A DNA stretch of 21,378 bases. Origin: a virus. The stretch covers positions 1-21,378 of the IMG/VR virus record IMGVR_UViG_3300013119_000224, one strand, 5' to 3'. This document shows, piece after piece, positions 7,849 through 16,044 of the stretch (positions within the stretch are counted from its first letter, which is position 1; the number at the start of each line of letters is the position of its first letter). Both the position numbers and the translations under genes were made by a program. Under the pieces are notes generated by a model. It was given only the letters and a program-made list of their open reading frames with translations. It had not been told where the DNA came from and made no database searches.

Positions 7849-8247
7849 ATGGCGTATGTTCTAAAAACAACAATCCAGAAAGAGGATTGTTACGAACACA
7901 AGATGGCGTATCAAGCAAACGGACAGCAAGCGAAAGATGGTGACGAAGTCGCGGGTTATATAACTGCTTGGATTAAGGGATTGAATGGAGAAGACGAAAG
8001 AGTCTTGTCGAACCAAATGATGGAAATTGACAAGAAAGGAAAGTCCAAGATGAACACAGGCACGGTAATTCGTGCAAAAGTTTGTCGTGGAGTTTTCGCT
8101 CTTGATGGCTTGGAGAAGGAAGATGGGAGTCCGATTGAAACTATCAATCACAAGGCTTATGACAGGTTGCCTTCTTGGATTACCAAGTCAATTTTGAACA
8201 AGATAAATGATTTGATTGGTGAAGACGAAGAGGACGCAGAGGAGTAG
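7849..8247 (+). CDS. Tail assembly chaperone (lambda gpG-like role)
   Basis: A 132-residue protein with ATG after GAGGCGAGCA. Small, helical and acidic at the C-terminus (EDEEDAEE), and located between the tube and tape-measure genes, where tail-assembly chaperones lie in siphoviruses. A second ORF follows in the -1 frame without any start codon (listed next), the lambda G/GT arrangement. Chaperones of this kind coat the tape measure while the tail is built. Assignment rests on position and on the frameshift layout rather than on clear sequence identity. Confidence 0.75.
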   Translation: MAYVLKTTIQKEDCYEHKMAYQANGQQAKDGDEVAGYITAWIKGLNGEDERVLSNQMMEIDKKGKSKMNTGTVIRAKVCRGVFALDGLEKEDGSPIETINHKAYDRLPSWITKSILNKINDLIGEDEEDAEE

Positions 8248-8540
8248 GTAAGGCAGTTCGGTTTCTGCTGAAAGCACAAGACAAGAACATCGAGATTCTG
8301 AACTGCCTGACCTGTGATAAGCCAGACTACTATTGCGAAGTTTGTCCAATTGATTCACAGCCAAAGCTAACACATCGGGCAAACTTCTATTTGAAGCTCT
8401 GGAAGAGGGCGAAGGCATATTGTCAACTTCCTGTTGATGGCGGGTTGCTAGACCAACCAGAGGGCATTATGGGTTACCTTGATATAATAGAGGATACCGT
8501 CAATGATTTTAATAATAGACAAGCAAAGGCGAAGCAATGA
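8223..8540 (+). CDS. Start-less -1 frame ORF: frameshifted C-terminal part of tail chaperone (GT-like)
   Basis: After a TGA at 8220-8222 this frame is open to TGA 8538-8540, about 105 codons. No ATG, GTG or TTG occurs in it for roughly the first 55 codons, yet the product looks like a real protein. It contains a CxxC-x6-CxxC motif (Cys-Leu-Thr-Cys ... Cys-Glu-Val-Cys) that could bind zinc, then helical segments with FYLKLWKRAKAY and PEGIMGYLDIIEDT. Such pre-tape-measure proteins exist in many phages. It is in the -1 frame relative to the chaperone and overlaps it at 8223-8247, so it is most simply made as a fusion by frameshifting. No canonical XXXYYYZ slippery heptamer is visible in the overlap. 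Its stop overlaps the tape-measure start (ATGA). Confidence 0.7.
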   Translation, partial: RRRGRRGVGKAVRFLLKAQDKNIEILNCLTCDKPDYYCEVCPIDSQPKLTHRANFYLKLWKRAKAYCQLPVDGGLLDQPEGIMGYLDIIEDTVNDFNNRQAKAKQ

Positions 8541-11443
8541 AGCGTGAAGTTGCAATCTATTTAAGAGCGTACAATTCAATGAAGGCTGGTTTGGCTTCTG
8601 CTAATGCCAGCCTTCAGGCGTTCAGGACAAAGGCGAATGCGATTATTCTTGGCATTGCCAAGACGGGAGCGTTGGCTTTCGTTGCTCTTGGAGCTTCTTC
8701 TGCTGTTGTCGGTGCAAGATTTGAGCAGTCGATGGCGAATGTCGGTTCACTCATGACTGGGCTTTATGGCTCGGGAAGTAAGTTAGATTCTGTCATTGAG
8801 AGCCTAACCGTCAAAGCTCGCGAAATTGGGAGCACAACCGCCTACACCGCAAGTCAAGCTAGCGAGGCAATGTATAGCCTTGCTTCTTCTGGAATGACAG
8901 CCAACGAAGTCTTCAATTCAACAGAAGGCGTCACCAAACTCGCTGGTGCAACAATGGGAGAGATGGGAACGAGTGCAGAGCTTGTTGCCTCATCGTTGAG
9001 GGTGTTTGGTCTTGACGCAACCGAAACAGACAGGGTTGTGAATGTATTTGGTGCTGGTATTCAAAACTCTATGCTTAACCTGTCGAGGCTGTCGGAGTCT
9101 ATGAAGTACGCTTCGCCAGTTGCCAATCAACTTGGAATGTCAGTTGAAGAAACAACAGGTGCTTTGGCTGTTTTGCATAATGCAGGGCTAAAAGGTTCGA
9201 TGGCTGGAACAGGCTTGAGAATGGTTCTTGCGAAACTTGCAAAAGGTGGCGATGACTTAAAGAAAGTTCTCGGCGAAACAACTGTTGAAAGCGATGGATT
9301 TTCTGCGGTGATTGGAAAGATTGAAGAAGCTGGATTGTCGGCTGGGGAGATGTTCAACCTATTTGGGACGAGGGCGGCAAGCGGAATCCTAGCCTCCTTG
9401 TCCGCAGGTAAAGCAGGTCTTGATGATATGACGGAAGCCGTAACTGGCACGCAGTCCGCTTATGAAATGTATGAAGTCCAAATGAACACAACGAAGAATC
9501 AGGCTAACATTCTAAAGAGTGCCGTTGAAGATTTGATGATTGAGATATTCAGAGGTGGCGAAGCTGGAGATGGCTTTGGCGACAAACTTACTGATGGATT
9601 CAGGAGGGCTTCAGCTTGGGTCAATGAGAACAAGAAAGTTGTCGCCGAAGCGATGAATAAGATTATAAATGTTTTAGCGAGAGCTGTATCCCTTGCTCTT
9701 AATTTACTCGGGCAACTCTGGAGTTCGGTTACTGGTTTATGGGATTCGCTTGGCTGGCTTCGAGATGCCTTTTCAGCTACCTTTGGGTTCCTTGAAAGAA
9801 ACAGCGAGTTAATTACTGGTGCAATAAAAGGGCTTGCAATTTTCGCAACTGTTCTTTACACCGTCTCGACTGCCTTTGCAATCTTCAATGCGGTTGTGGC
9901 GATGAATCCTATATCAATGATTATAATTGGAATCGGTGTTTTGATTGCAATTATCTCTGCCCTTGTTGAGAAGCTCCGTGCCGTTGTTGAGGAGCTCGGT
10001 GGTTGGGGCGTTGTTTGGGCGAAGACAAAGGAGATTGTTGACGTTGCAATTGAGAAGATGAGATTTCAGTTCAAGCGGTTAGCTAGTCATATCAAAAACA
10101 ACCTGCTTGATGCAAAAATGGATATCTTGATTTTTGTAGAAAATGCAAAGTATTCGTTCGCCTTAATCGGTGCTACATTAAAGGCTGGTGGAAAGTTTTA
10201 CTGGGCTTACTTAAAAACGGTTGTGATTGTGTTAAAAGGCGTTTGGGGTGCCGTAAAACAAATGGGCAGAAATGTTGGTGAAGCAATGTCAAATCTTGGC
10301 AAGGTGATTACTGACCCCCTTAACGCGAGGAAGCATTGGGAAAGGGCGAAGAAGTCTTTGTCGGTAAATATGAGCGATGTTGCTTCTGGTGTGAAAAATG
10401 AGGTTGCTAGCATCTGGTCTAGTACAGCCGATTCCGTTTCTGCCGAGTTTGTAGAAATTAGAAGTGAACACAAGGCAACCGTTGATGGGATACGGTCTGA
10501 TACCAAGACAGCAATTGACGCTAACAACAAGCAACTTGAAGACGAAGCACAAGCAAGCTCCGAGAGAATTGTCGAAATTGCCAAAACGGCGAAGGTTGAA
10601 ATTGACAGAATAAAATCCGATACTGGAGTGGGTGAGGCTGAGAAGGTAGTTGATGAATCTGGAACAGGCGAATCTGGAACAGGCGAATTTGGAATTGATA
10701 CTTCTGATTTAAGTAATGATGTAAACGCCGTTAGGGACGAGGTTCTTGTTGTTGCCGATGAAATGGAATCGGCTCTTGGCTCCTCGTTTGACAACGCTTG
10801 GGGTTCGATTCTGGACAGCTCAAAGACTGGTGCGGAGAAGATGAAGGCTATTTGGAGTAATCTCGGAAGCAGTATATTCGGAGTTATTGGCAAGATAGTC
10901 AAGGCACAGCTGTTTGGTGACAAGGTGTCTCTTGCAAGTGCCGAGGGAACAACAGGTGCAAAGCTCACTTTGAATGAGGCAGAGACTGGCTCAAATTTAA
11001 GAACAGCAGTCTCTGGCTTCTTTAAGGCTTACAGTTCATTGCCGTTCATTGGTCAGGCTCTTGCACTCGGTGGAATAGCTTTAATGATGAAGATGATTTC
11101 AAAGTTCTACGAGGGCGGAATTGTTACTGGACCGAGCGGTCGAGACAATGTTCTGGCGATGGTTACGGCTGGCGAGTATGTCATGCCAGTTGAACAGACT
11201 GCCCGCTATCGCGGAGAGCTTGACGCAATGCGTTCAGGGCGTTACGAGGGCACAAGACCGAACCTTATCGCAGGCGGTTCTGGTGGCGGTGGTAGCGGTG
11301 GGTTGATAGCGGTTACAAATCATATTCATATCGGCGAAAATGGATTGCTAATAACAGAGGATTCGATTTCAATGCGCAGGTTTGCAGAACAAATTGACGA
11401 CATAACGCAAGACACCATTAAAAAGAATTATCGGGAGGATTAA
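8537..11443 (+). CDS. Tail tape measure protein
   Basis: A 968-residue protein, the longest in the window. Residues ~70-280 match the TP901-type tape measure core (PhageMin_Tail): FEQSMANVGSL, REIGSTTAYTASQASEAMY, LASSGMTANEV, then a conserved GMSVEETTGALAVL...GLKGSMAGTGLRMVL run. Residues ~428-478 form a strongly hydrophobic stretch, and a second lies near 836-853. A helical, charged section follows, with a 15-bp DNA repeat. The C-terminus has the usual GGIVTGPSGRDNVLAMVTAGEYVMP signature. By the known rule of about 1.5 angstrom per residue, the tail would be near 145 nm. It starts inside the previous stop (ATGA). Confidence 0.95.
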   Translation: MKREVAIYLRAYNSMKAGLASANASLQAFRTKANAIILGIAKTGALAFVALGASSAVVGARFEQSMANVGSLMTGLYGSGSKLDSVIESLTVKAREIGSTTAYTASQASEAMYSLASSGMTANEVFNSTEGVTKLAGATMGEMGTSAELVASSLRVFGLDATETDRVVNVFGAGIQNSMLNLSRLSESMKYASPVANQLGMSVEETTGALAVLHNAGLKGSMAGTGLRMVLAKLAKGGDDLKKVLGETTVESDGFSAVIGKIEEAGLSAGEMFNLFGTRAASGILASLSAGKAGLDDMTEAVTGTQSAYEMYEVQMNTTKNQANILKSAVEDLMIEIFRGGEAGDGFGDKLTDGFRRASAWVNENKKVVAEAMNKIINVLARAVSLALNLLGQLWSSVTGLWDSLGWLRDAFSATFGFLERNSELITGAIKGLAIFATVLYTVSTAFAIFNAVVAMNPISMIIIGIGVLIAIISALVEKLRAVVEELGGWGVVWAKTKEIVDVAIEKMRFQFKRLASHIKNNLLDAKMDILIFVENAKYSFALIGATLKAGGKFYWAYLKTVVIVLKGVWGAVKQMGRNVGEAMSNLGKVITDPLNARKHWERAKKSLSVNMSDVASGVKNEVASIWSSTADSVSAEFVEIRSEHKATVDGIRSDTKTAIDANNKQLEDEAQASSERIVEIAKTAKVEIDRIKSDTGVGEAEKVVDESGTGESGTGEFGIDTSDLSNDVNAVRDEVLVVADEMESALGSSFDNAWGSILDSSKTGAEKMKAIWSNLGSSIFGVIGKIVKAQLFGDKVSLASAEGTTGAKLTLNEAETGSNLRTAVSGFFKAYSSLPFIGQALALGGIALMMKMISKFYEGGIVTGPSGRDNVLAMVTAGEYVMPVEQTARYRGELDAMRSGRYEGTRPNLIAGGSGGGGSGGLIAVTNHIHIGENGLLITEDSISMRRFAEQIDDITQDTIKKNYRED
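10655..10684 (+). repeat. 15-bp tandem repeat inside tape measure gene
   Basis: GAATCTGGAACAGGC occurs twice in a row (10655-10669 and 10670-10684), and a third diverged copy begins at 10685 (GAATTTGGAA). It encodes ESGTG twice, a flexible Gly/Ser/Thr linker. The unit is a multiple of three bases, so copy-number change would alter tape length without breaking the frame. Confidence 0.85.
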
Positions 11444-11446
11444 GAA

Positions 11447-11830
11447 ATGTCTCTGCTTAATTCAACGTTCTTTTGGGACATAGATGAGACCGTTGCTTTT
11501 GAAATACCAGACCCACATCTGGGTAGCGACGATTTAAGAGAGCGAAACAATCTTGCAGATAACGCAATAGTTCAAGAGCGTGACGGAATACCTGTTGCCG
11601 TTCGCAAGCAATCGACAGGTCGTGTTTGTCGGGTTAGATATGATGTTTTAAGTCAATCAGAGGTTGAGAGTTTTCGGTTTTTTTATGAAGAAAAAACTTT
11701 TCAGGTTTATCCGAAAGGAACAATCGGCTCCAGTTTGGCTTATGTTGCTATGTGGGAAGGTGGGTTTTTCCCGAAGATGTTACGAGCTGGCGTTTACACG
11801 CTTGAGTTTGTGGTAAAGGAAGTTATTTAA
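11447..11830 (+). CDS. Distal tail protein (small)
   Basis: A 127-residue protein starting three bases after the tape-measure stop, with GGGAGGATTAAG as ribosome binding site. It is beta-rich, with SEVESFRFFYEEKTFQVYPKG and a final LEFVVKEVI strand. Position immediately after the tape measure and before the large tail-tip protein corresponds to distal tail or minor tail proteins (lambda gpM-like position). No family is recognised by sequence, so the role is inferred from gene order. Confidence 0.7.
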   Translation: MSLLNSTFFWDIDETVAFEIPDPHLGSDDLRERNNLADNAIVQERDGIPVAVRKQSTGRVCRVRYDVLSQSEVESFRFFYEEKTFQVYPKGTIGSSLAYVAMWEGGFFPKMLRAGVYTLEFVVKEVI

Positions 11831-14028
11831 TGTCGTTTGCTACAGCATGGATAAACGAGTGTGAGGACAGATTTGGTGAAAAGATGTCTGCTCGTATTCG
11901 TATGCGGTTAATGGATGGACAGAATCACATCAAGGGCAACCGGGCAGAAGACTTTTCTTTATGGACACAGTCGTCGGGGACAACAACATTCGGCAGTATT
12001 GAGACATTCACTGGTGGCTTGACAGAAAATTGGCTTGAAGACAGGGACGGCAAGGCGTTCATAAAAGGTTCCGGCTCGTATACGTATTCTTTCATATACC
12101 AAAATCTTGACGAGACGTTCAAATCCGATAATATTGGCTTGTGTTTTTTTAAGATGGATAACTGTTATCACGGGCAGGGTGGCATAAACAGACGAAACTT
12201 TATTAGTCTTTATGACAGCACCGACAGTCAACACCACTATATGAATTTTCAGTTTGATGTAAGCGGAACAATGACAGCTGGCTCGTCTACTGCAATAGAC
12301 GATTCAGGTGTTGTTGATGTTGGCGACGGCTGGTACATGGGTTGGATTTATGTTGACGGGGCAACGAGGGGCATTGTCGGGAACGACATACAGGCGCGTG
12401 TTTACGCCAACAACGGCAGTACAGTTGTTGGTGATTCTGTTTTTGTTTTCTGTCCGCAGGTTCAATTCGGGACACAAGAACCACTCCTTGATTGTCTTAC
12501 AACACCAGACGAGACGAACACGTATGCCGTTCTTGGAACATATAAAGAACTGACGGACGTGGAGAGTATCACTGCGTTAAGCCCCATAAGGAGACAGCGT
12601 GAGCGCAAGTTTGGCGTTTTGCAAGCAAGGGACTGGCAGGTTCAGTTCACAAATACAACTCAATATTTCAAAGATAAAAAACTAATTGGTGGCTGGCTTG
12701 AATTACAAGCTGGGTTTGTTGATGCCGACCTCTGGGAAACTGTTGGCGTTGGACAGATTGAAGACACTTCAGCAACATCAAAAGCCACAGTTACCATAAA
12801 CTTGATTGACAGAATAAGGGCGTTGCTTGATTCAGAATTAGAGCGAGATATGTATTTCGGAGATGCTGGCTGGGCTTCAAACATAGTCGCTGTTGCAGTT
12901 GACGACAGTAGCGATGATTACGAGAACGACTGGGACGGAGACGATGAAGACGAGGGTGTTCTTGTAAACAAGTCGGTTAATGCGATGAACGAAACAATAA
13001 CAATTGAGTTCACAAGCTCAACCGTCTACAAGGCAATTCTTGAAGACGGAACAGAGCAGACCGGGCTTTCAATATCAAGCGACGAACTTATTGACGGTCA
13101 AGACGCAAGCGATGTCTATGAGGTAAAATCTGCTGGCTGGGATGGCACTTATGCAACGGGCGATACGTTTGAATTTCACGCCTCAGAAGACTTCCCTACA
13201 ACCTATCTAACGCCTGTAGGAATACCGTATTATCTTATTACTGATTTTCTTAATATTAAGTGGGTTAATGTTCTGTCTGGATTGTATGAAAACGTGGTTG
13301 ATTTAGCGGACACGTTGACTTGGCTGACTGAATTATCTGTTTGGGCGTCTGACCGGGTAATGGGATTTCGACCCAAAGGCACTTCTGTTATTAGCATGAT
13401 TCAAGACTGCATGAAGCTGTGTCATGGCTCTATAATTACCAAGCCCAACGGAAAACTAAAGCTATACCTTCTTGGTGAATCAGAGTCAAGCATAACCCTT
13501 GAAAGCGAGCCCGGTCATGGTAACAATATAACCTTGCTTTCCTCGGAGCATATTGATAATCTGAAACACACGGCAAAGAAAGTCACATTTAATTACAAGA
13601 CCCTATCTGGCGACGACGCAAGCTATTCAGCTGAAGCGGATGTTACTGATTTCGCTACAGCGATTACAGCCAAAACTTTCGATATTGGCTGGCGAGTTCA
13701 TGCACAAACGATTGAAAGTGCTACAAATATATTCTTGTTGCGGTTTGCCGACGCCCGCAGAACGTTTAATTCACAAGCGACGCTTGCCGGGGCGATAGTT
13801 GACCTAGACAAGGCTGTGACAATTCACGAAACTATGATTGACAGTGATGCCTATGTTTTGTCAGAAGTCGGGTCTGTTGAATTGAATATAATGCAAAACA
13901 GGGTGAAAATAATATCATACTTAGACCCAGTTGCAATGTCAACTTTTGCAAGGGTCGCAGACATACACGGCGTCGGAACTTTGGTTGACGACGGGCTTGG
14001 CACATACTCAACTGACCCGATTTTTTAG
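11830..14028 (+). CDS. Large tail-tip / baseplate protein with carbohydrate-binding-like insertion
   Basis: A 732-residue protein whose ATG shares a base with the previous stop (TAATG). After ~35 N-terminal residues comes a section at ~40-228 with a jelly-roll carbohydrate-binding pattern: FSLWTQSSGTTT near the start, GDGWYMGWIYVDG at 165-177 and VFVFCPQVQFG at 204-214. This is the GWY...VYIWGAQLE-like pattern seen in phage receptor-binding modules. The chain then resumes with tail-type sequence (RRQRERKFGVLQARDWQVQF at 254-273). An acidic loop (DDSSDDYENDWDGDDEDEG, ~356-374) could bind metal ions. The C-terminal ~280 residues look like a tail hub protein. Position after the distal tail gene supports a tip role with receptor binding. 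Confidence 0.75.
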   Translation: MSFATAWINECEDRFGEKMSARIRMRLMDGQNHIKGNRAEDFSLWTQSSGTTTFGSIETFTGGLTENWLEDRDGKAFIKGSGSYTYSFIYQNLDETFKSDNIGLCFFKMDNCYHGQGGINRRNFISLYDSTDSQHHYMNFQFDVSGTMTAGSSTAIDDSGVVDVGDGWYMGWIYVDGATRGIVGNDIQARVYANNGSTVVGDSVFVFCPQVQFGTQEPLLDCLTTPDETNTYAVLGTYKELTDVESITALSPIRRQRERKFGVLQARDWQVQFTNTTQYFKDKKLIGGWLELQAGFVDADLWETVGVGQIEDTSATSKATVTINLIDRIRALLDSELERDMYFGDAGWASNIVAVAVDDSSDDYENDWDGDDEDEGVLVNKSVNAMNETITIEFTSSTVYKAILEDGTEQTGLSISSDELIDGQDASDVYEVKSAGWDGTYATGDTFEFHASEDFPTTYLTPVGIPYYLITDFLNIKWVNVLSGLYENVVDLADTLTWLTELSVWASDRVMGFRPKGTSVISMIQDCMKLCHGSIITKPNGKLKLYLLGESESSITLESEPGHGNNITLLSSEHIDNLKHTAKKVTFNYKTLSGDDASYSAEADVTDFATAITAKTFDIGWRVHAQTIESATNIFLLRFADARRTFNSQATLAGAIVDLDKAVTIHETMIDSDAYVLSEVGSVELNIMQNRVKIISYLDPVAMSTFARVADIHGVGTLVDDGLGTYSTDPIF

Positions 14029-14037
14029 GAGAATAAA

Positions 14038-14598
14038 ATGGTATGGACACCGATTAACTGGACTGCTGGAGAGGTAATAACAGCAACCAAACTTAATAAT
14101 AAGCAGGCTAACATTGAGCATCTAAAAGATGGTAGTTTGAATGGGTTACTGTTTTCTGCCTCGTCTGGTTATTACCAGAACCACTTTGGCACGGGGGGCG
14201 AGTACAGGTTCAGAGAGTGGAGCCAGTCAACTATTATAAACGAGAGGCGTCTCAATTCTGGAACGGTCAACTCTGTTTTTGAGGTAAAAATTGATTCAAC
14301 CGTTGTTTCTAGTTTTACCGTAAACGAGGATGCTGGGGAGCAGACGAACACGGATATCAATGTAAATGTAAGTTCTTTGGTTGGCTGGTATGATTTGACT
14401 GTTGAGCTTACACTTGGGACTGGTTCGTCCTATGTTGAAGAGAGAACACTTGGCAAGGTCTACATTTCTGCCGAGCAGAATTATGTCAGTTGCATTGTGG
14501 ACGCGTACAACTTGGACAGTGAAGGCGACAGTTACATTTATTCTGGTGTTCATGGCATTTACCTTTACAGACATGACGAGACTGTGAGTGGTTGGTAA
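14038..14598 (+). CDS. Tail fibre-like / receptor-binding structural protein
   Basis: A 186-residue beta-rich protein after AGGAGAATAAA. The N-terminus reads WTPINWTAGEVITATKLNNKQANIEHL, the W...GEVITATKLN motif common at the start of phage tail appendage proteins that dock on the tail tip. The rest is Ser/Thr/Tyr/Val-rich with strand patterns (VEVKI-like and VELTLGTGSSYVEE). The protein lacks enzymatic motifs. Its place between the tail-tip protein and the lysis genes agrees with a small fibre or fibre base. Which receptor it binds is unknown. Confidence 0.65.
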   Translation: MVWTPINWTAGEVITATKLNNKQANIEHLKDGSLNGLLFSASSGYYQNHFGTGGEYRFREWSQSTIINERRLNSGTVNSVFEVKIDSTVVSSFTVNEDAGEQTNTDINVNVSSLVGWYDLTVELTLGTGSSYVEERTLGKVYISAEQNYVSCIVDAYNLDSEGDSYIYSGVHGIYLYRHDETVSGW

Positions 14599-15149
14599 TG
14601 AAGGTTGCAATTTCAGTTGGACACAATCCAGTGAGGCGGGGAGCTTCTTTTGCTGGGAGGACAGAGTACGGCTTGATGGCTTCGGTTGCTGGCTTTGTAA
14701 TAAAAGGGTTGACGATGCTCGGACATGAGGCTTGGCTGATTGGGTCGGCAAATCTGGACAGCAAGATTGCTTCTGTTAATATGCAGGATTTTGATTTGGC
14801 GATTGAACTTCATGGTAACGCTGGCGGTGGCTCTGGCTCTGAAACTTTGTACCACCCAAAATCTAAACTTGGCAAAGAGTGTGCAGAGATAATTCAGTAC
14901 GAGTTTGAACATGGAGTTGGTTTTAGAAATAGAGGTGCAAAGGAAGCTTGGTTTCAGGGCGAGGAGAACGGCAAGTTGCTTGCTTGGTGCAACAAAACCT
15001 TAACAACGGCTCTGATTATAGAACCAGCCTTTGTTGATGATTTAGATGATTTGAGATTATTGGATTTACACGCCGATGCTATCGGTGGAACAATAGCTTT
15101 GGCGGTTCACAAATGTGAGTCAATTTTAACAAGGAAAAGCGATGACTGA
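14598..15149 (+). CDS. Endolysin: N-acetylmuramoyl-L-alanine amidase (Amidase_3-like)
   Basis: The ATG at 14598 overlaps the previous stop (TAATG); an in-frame TTG two codons earlier is less likely. The product is 183 residues. The zinc amidase pattern is present: SVGHNP (His9), TEYGLMASVAGF (Glu23), AIELHGNAGGGSGSE (His72) and LIIEPAFVDDLDD (Glu142). In Amidase_3 enzymes the His/Glu/His set binds zinc and the last Glu is catalytic. It cleaves the bond between MurNAc and L-Ala in peptidoglycan. No signal peptide is present, so release needs the membrane proteins encoded next. Confidence 0.85.
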   Translation: MKVAISVGHNPVRRGASFAGRTEYGLMASVAGFVIKGLTMLGHEAWLIGSANLDSKIASVNMQDFDLAIELHGNAGGGSGSETLYHPKSKLGKECAEIIQYEFEHGVGFRNRGAKEAWFQGEENGKLLAWCNKTLTTALIIEPAFVDDLDDLRLLDLHADAIGGTIALAVHKCESILTRKSDD

Positions 15150-15381
15150 ATTGAAAAGAAACGACCTTGAAAGGCTTGTAAAAGTTGAGACAAATACCGA
15201 GCAGATTCTATCAATGCTACAAACACACGCCGAGAGCCATGCGATTATCGACAAGAAGTTGAGCTATCACGACCGAGAGATTTCGTCGTTGGTGACTCTA
15301 AACAAGGTTGTACTTTCGATAGGCGTTCCGCTAGTCGTGGCAACCGTTGTGGGAGTGCTGAAACTTTTATTCAGCACATAA
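15142..15381 (+). CDS. XhlA-like membrane-anchored coiled-coil protein
   Basis: A 79-residue protein starting 8 bases before the endolysin stop. Residues 1-50 are charged and helical with heptad spacing (coiled coil), and 55-77 form a single membrane span (LSIGVPLVVATVVGVLKLLF). This order resembles the XhlA family, in which a cytoplasmic coiled coil is anchored by a C-terminal helix and works with a holin. The gene lies between endolysin and a holin-like gene. An alternative is a general membrane adaptor; the family call is moderate. Confidence 0.7.
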   Translation: MTELKRNDLERLVKVETNTEQILSMLQTHAESHAIIDKKLSYHDREISSLVTLNKVVLSIGVPLVVATVVGVLKLLFST

Positions 15382-15397
15382 AAGGAGAGGTGAAAAC

Positions 15398-15586
15398 ATG
15401 AACAAGTTTTTTTCAAGAAAACTGGCGAGCTATGTCGTTAGTATCGTGGTCGTGCTTCTGGTGAAAATCGGAGTACCTGAAGAGATGGCAGGCGATTTGG
15501 TTAACGCAATTTCAAATCTGACCTTGTATTATCTCGGTTCGCAAGGGTTGGTTGATGTTGCAAAGGCAATCAAAGGGGGCGAGTGA
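15398..15586 (+). CDS. Holin-like small membrane protein
   Basis: A 62-residue protein with AAAGGAGAGGTGAAAAC as ribosome binding site. It has a basic N-terminus (MNKFFSRKLA), a membrane span at 10-25 and a second moderately hydrophobic helix at ~38-52. The end (LYYLGSQGLVDVAKAIKG) is a pattern often seen in phage holins. It probably makes the inner-membrane lesion that lets the cytoplasmic amidase reach the wall. Its stop overlaps the next ATG (TGATG). Confidence 0.7.
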   Translation: MNKFFSRKLASYVVSIVVVLLVKIGVPEEMAGDLVNAISNLTLYYLGSQGLVDVAKAIKGGE

Positions 15587-15978
15587 TGAAGTGGGTTACA
15601 ATTCTACTTGTTGCCTTGATAGCAACAGGAGCTTCTGCTATTGAGTTTCGGCTTGGCGATTTAGGGCAAGGCAATCCTCCCTCATTGATGACAGCATTTG
15701 ATGATGTTGGATTTGTGCCGAGCTTTGGATTTCAAAAGTTGGAAGATGATTACGAACCAGTTGTAGATTTCTCTTTTCACAAGAGAGACATCTTTGGTAG
15801 AGTTGGAATTGATTTTGATGGTAACCCAGATTTGAGCTTTGGAGTTCGCTCTGGAATCAACTCTTGGATTGGGGTTGAAACTTATTACATCTGGAACTAT
15901 GACAAGGCAGAAGACGAGTTCCGATTTTCAAGCGATGGAAGCGGTCGTGTTGGAGTTGGGATTTTCGCCTCTTTCTAA
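15586..15978 (+). CDS. Exported small beta-rich protein in lysis cluster (outer-membrane-like)
   Basis: I place the start at the ATG at 15586, which overlaps the previous stop (TGATG), rather than the GTG at 15583. The 130-residue product has a clear Sec signal peptide: MKWVTILLVALIATGASA, with cleavage after Ala18. The mature part is beta-rich and hydrophobic/polar alternating, with segments such as FGRVGIDFD, LSFGVRSGI, WIGVETYYIW and a final GVGIFASF ending in Phe, a usual C-terminal signature of outer-membrane beta barrels. It follows the holin-like gene, where spanin genes often lie, but it has no lipobox and no proline-rich spacer. It could affect the outer membrane during lysis or block superinfection. 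Function unknown. Confidence 0.6.
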   Translation: MKWVTILLVALIATGASAIEFRLGDLGQGNPPSLMTAFDDVGFVPSFGFQKLEDDYEPVVDFSFHKRDIFGRVGIDFDGNPDLSFGVRSGINSWIGVETYYIWNYDKAEDEFRFSSDGSGRVGVGIFASF

Positions 15979-16007
15979 AGCCGACAGATGATTGTCTTTC
16001 AGATGGG

Positions 16008-16044
16008 GAGGGTGGTTTTAGACTGCCCTCTTTCGTTTGTTTGG
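16008..16044 (+). terminator. Intrinsic terminator ending the late operon
   Basis: GAGGGTGG (16008-16015) pairs with CTGCCCTC (16023-16030) over 8 bp including two G-T wobbles, with a 7-base loop (TTTTAGA). It is followed by a T-rich tail (TTTCGTTTGTTTGG). It lies 30 bases after the last late gene and separates late and early transcription units. Confidence 0.75.

Noticed and set aside
10207-10968. A 253-codon open frame on the - strand opposite the tape measure gene
   Set aside because: It is the complement of a helical, low-complexity region; it has Ser/Leu/Ala-rich content with no domain pattern and no matched ribosome binding site. The + strand gene is certain.
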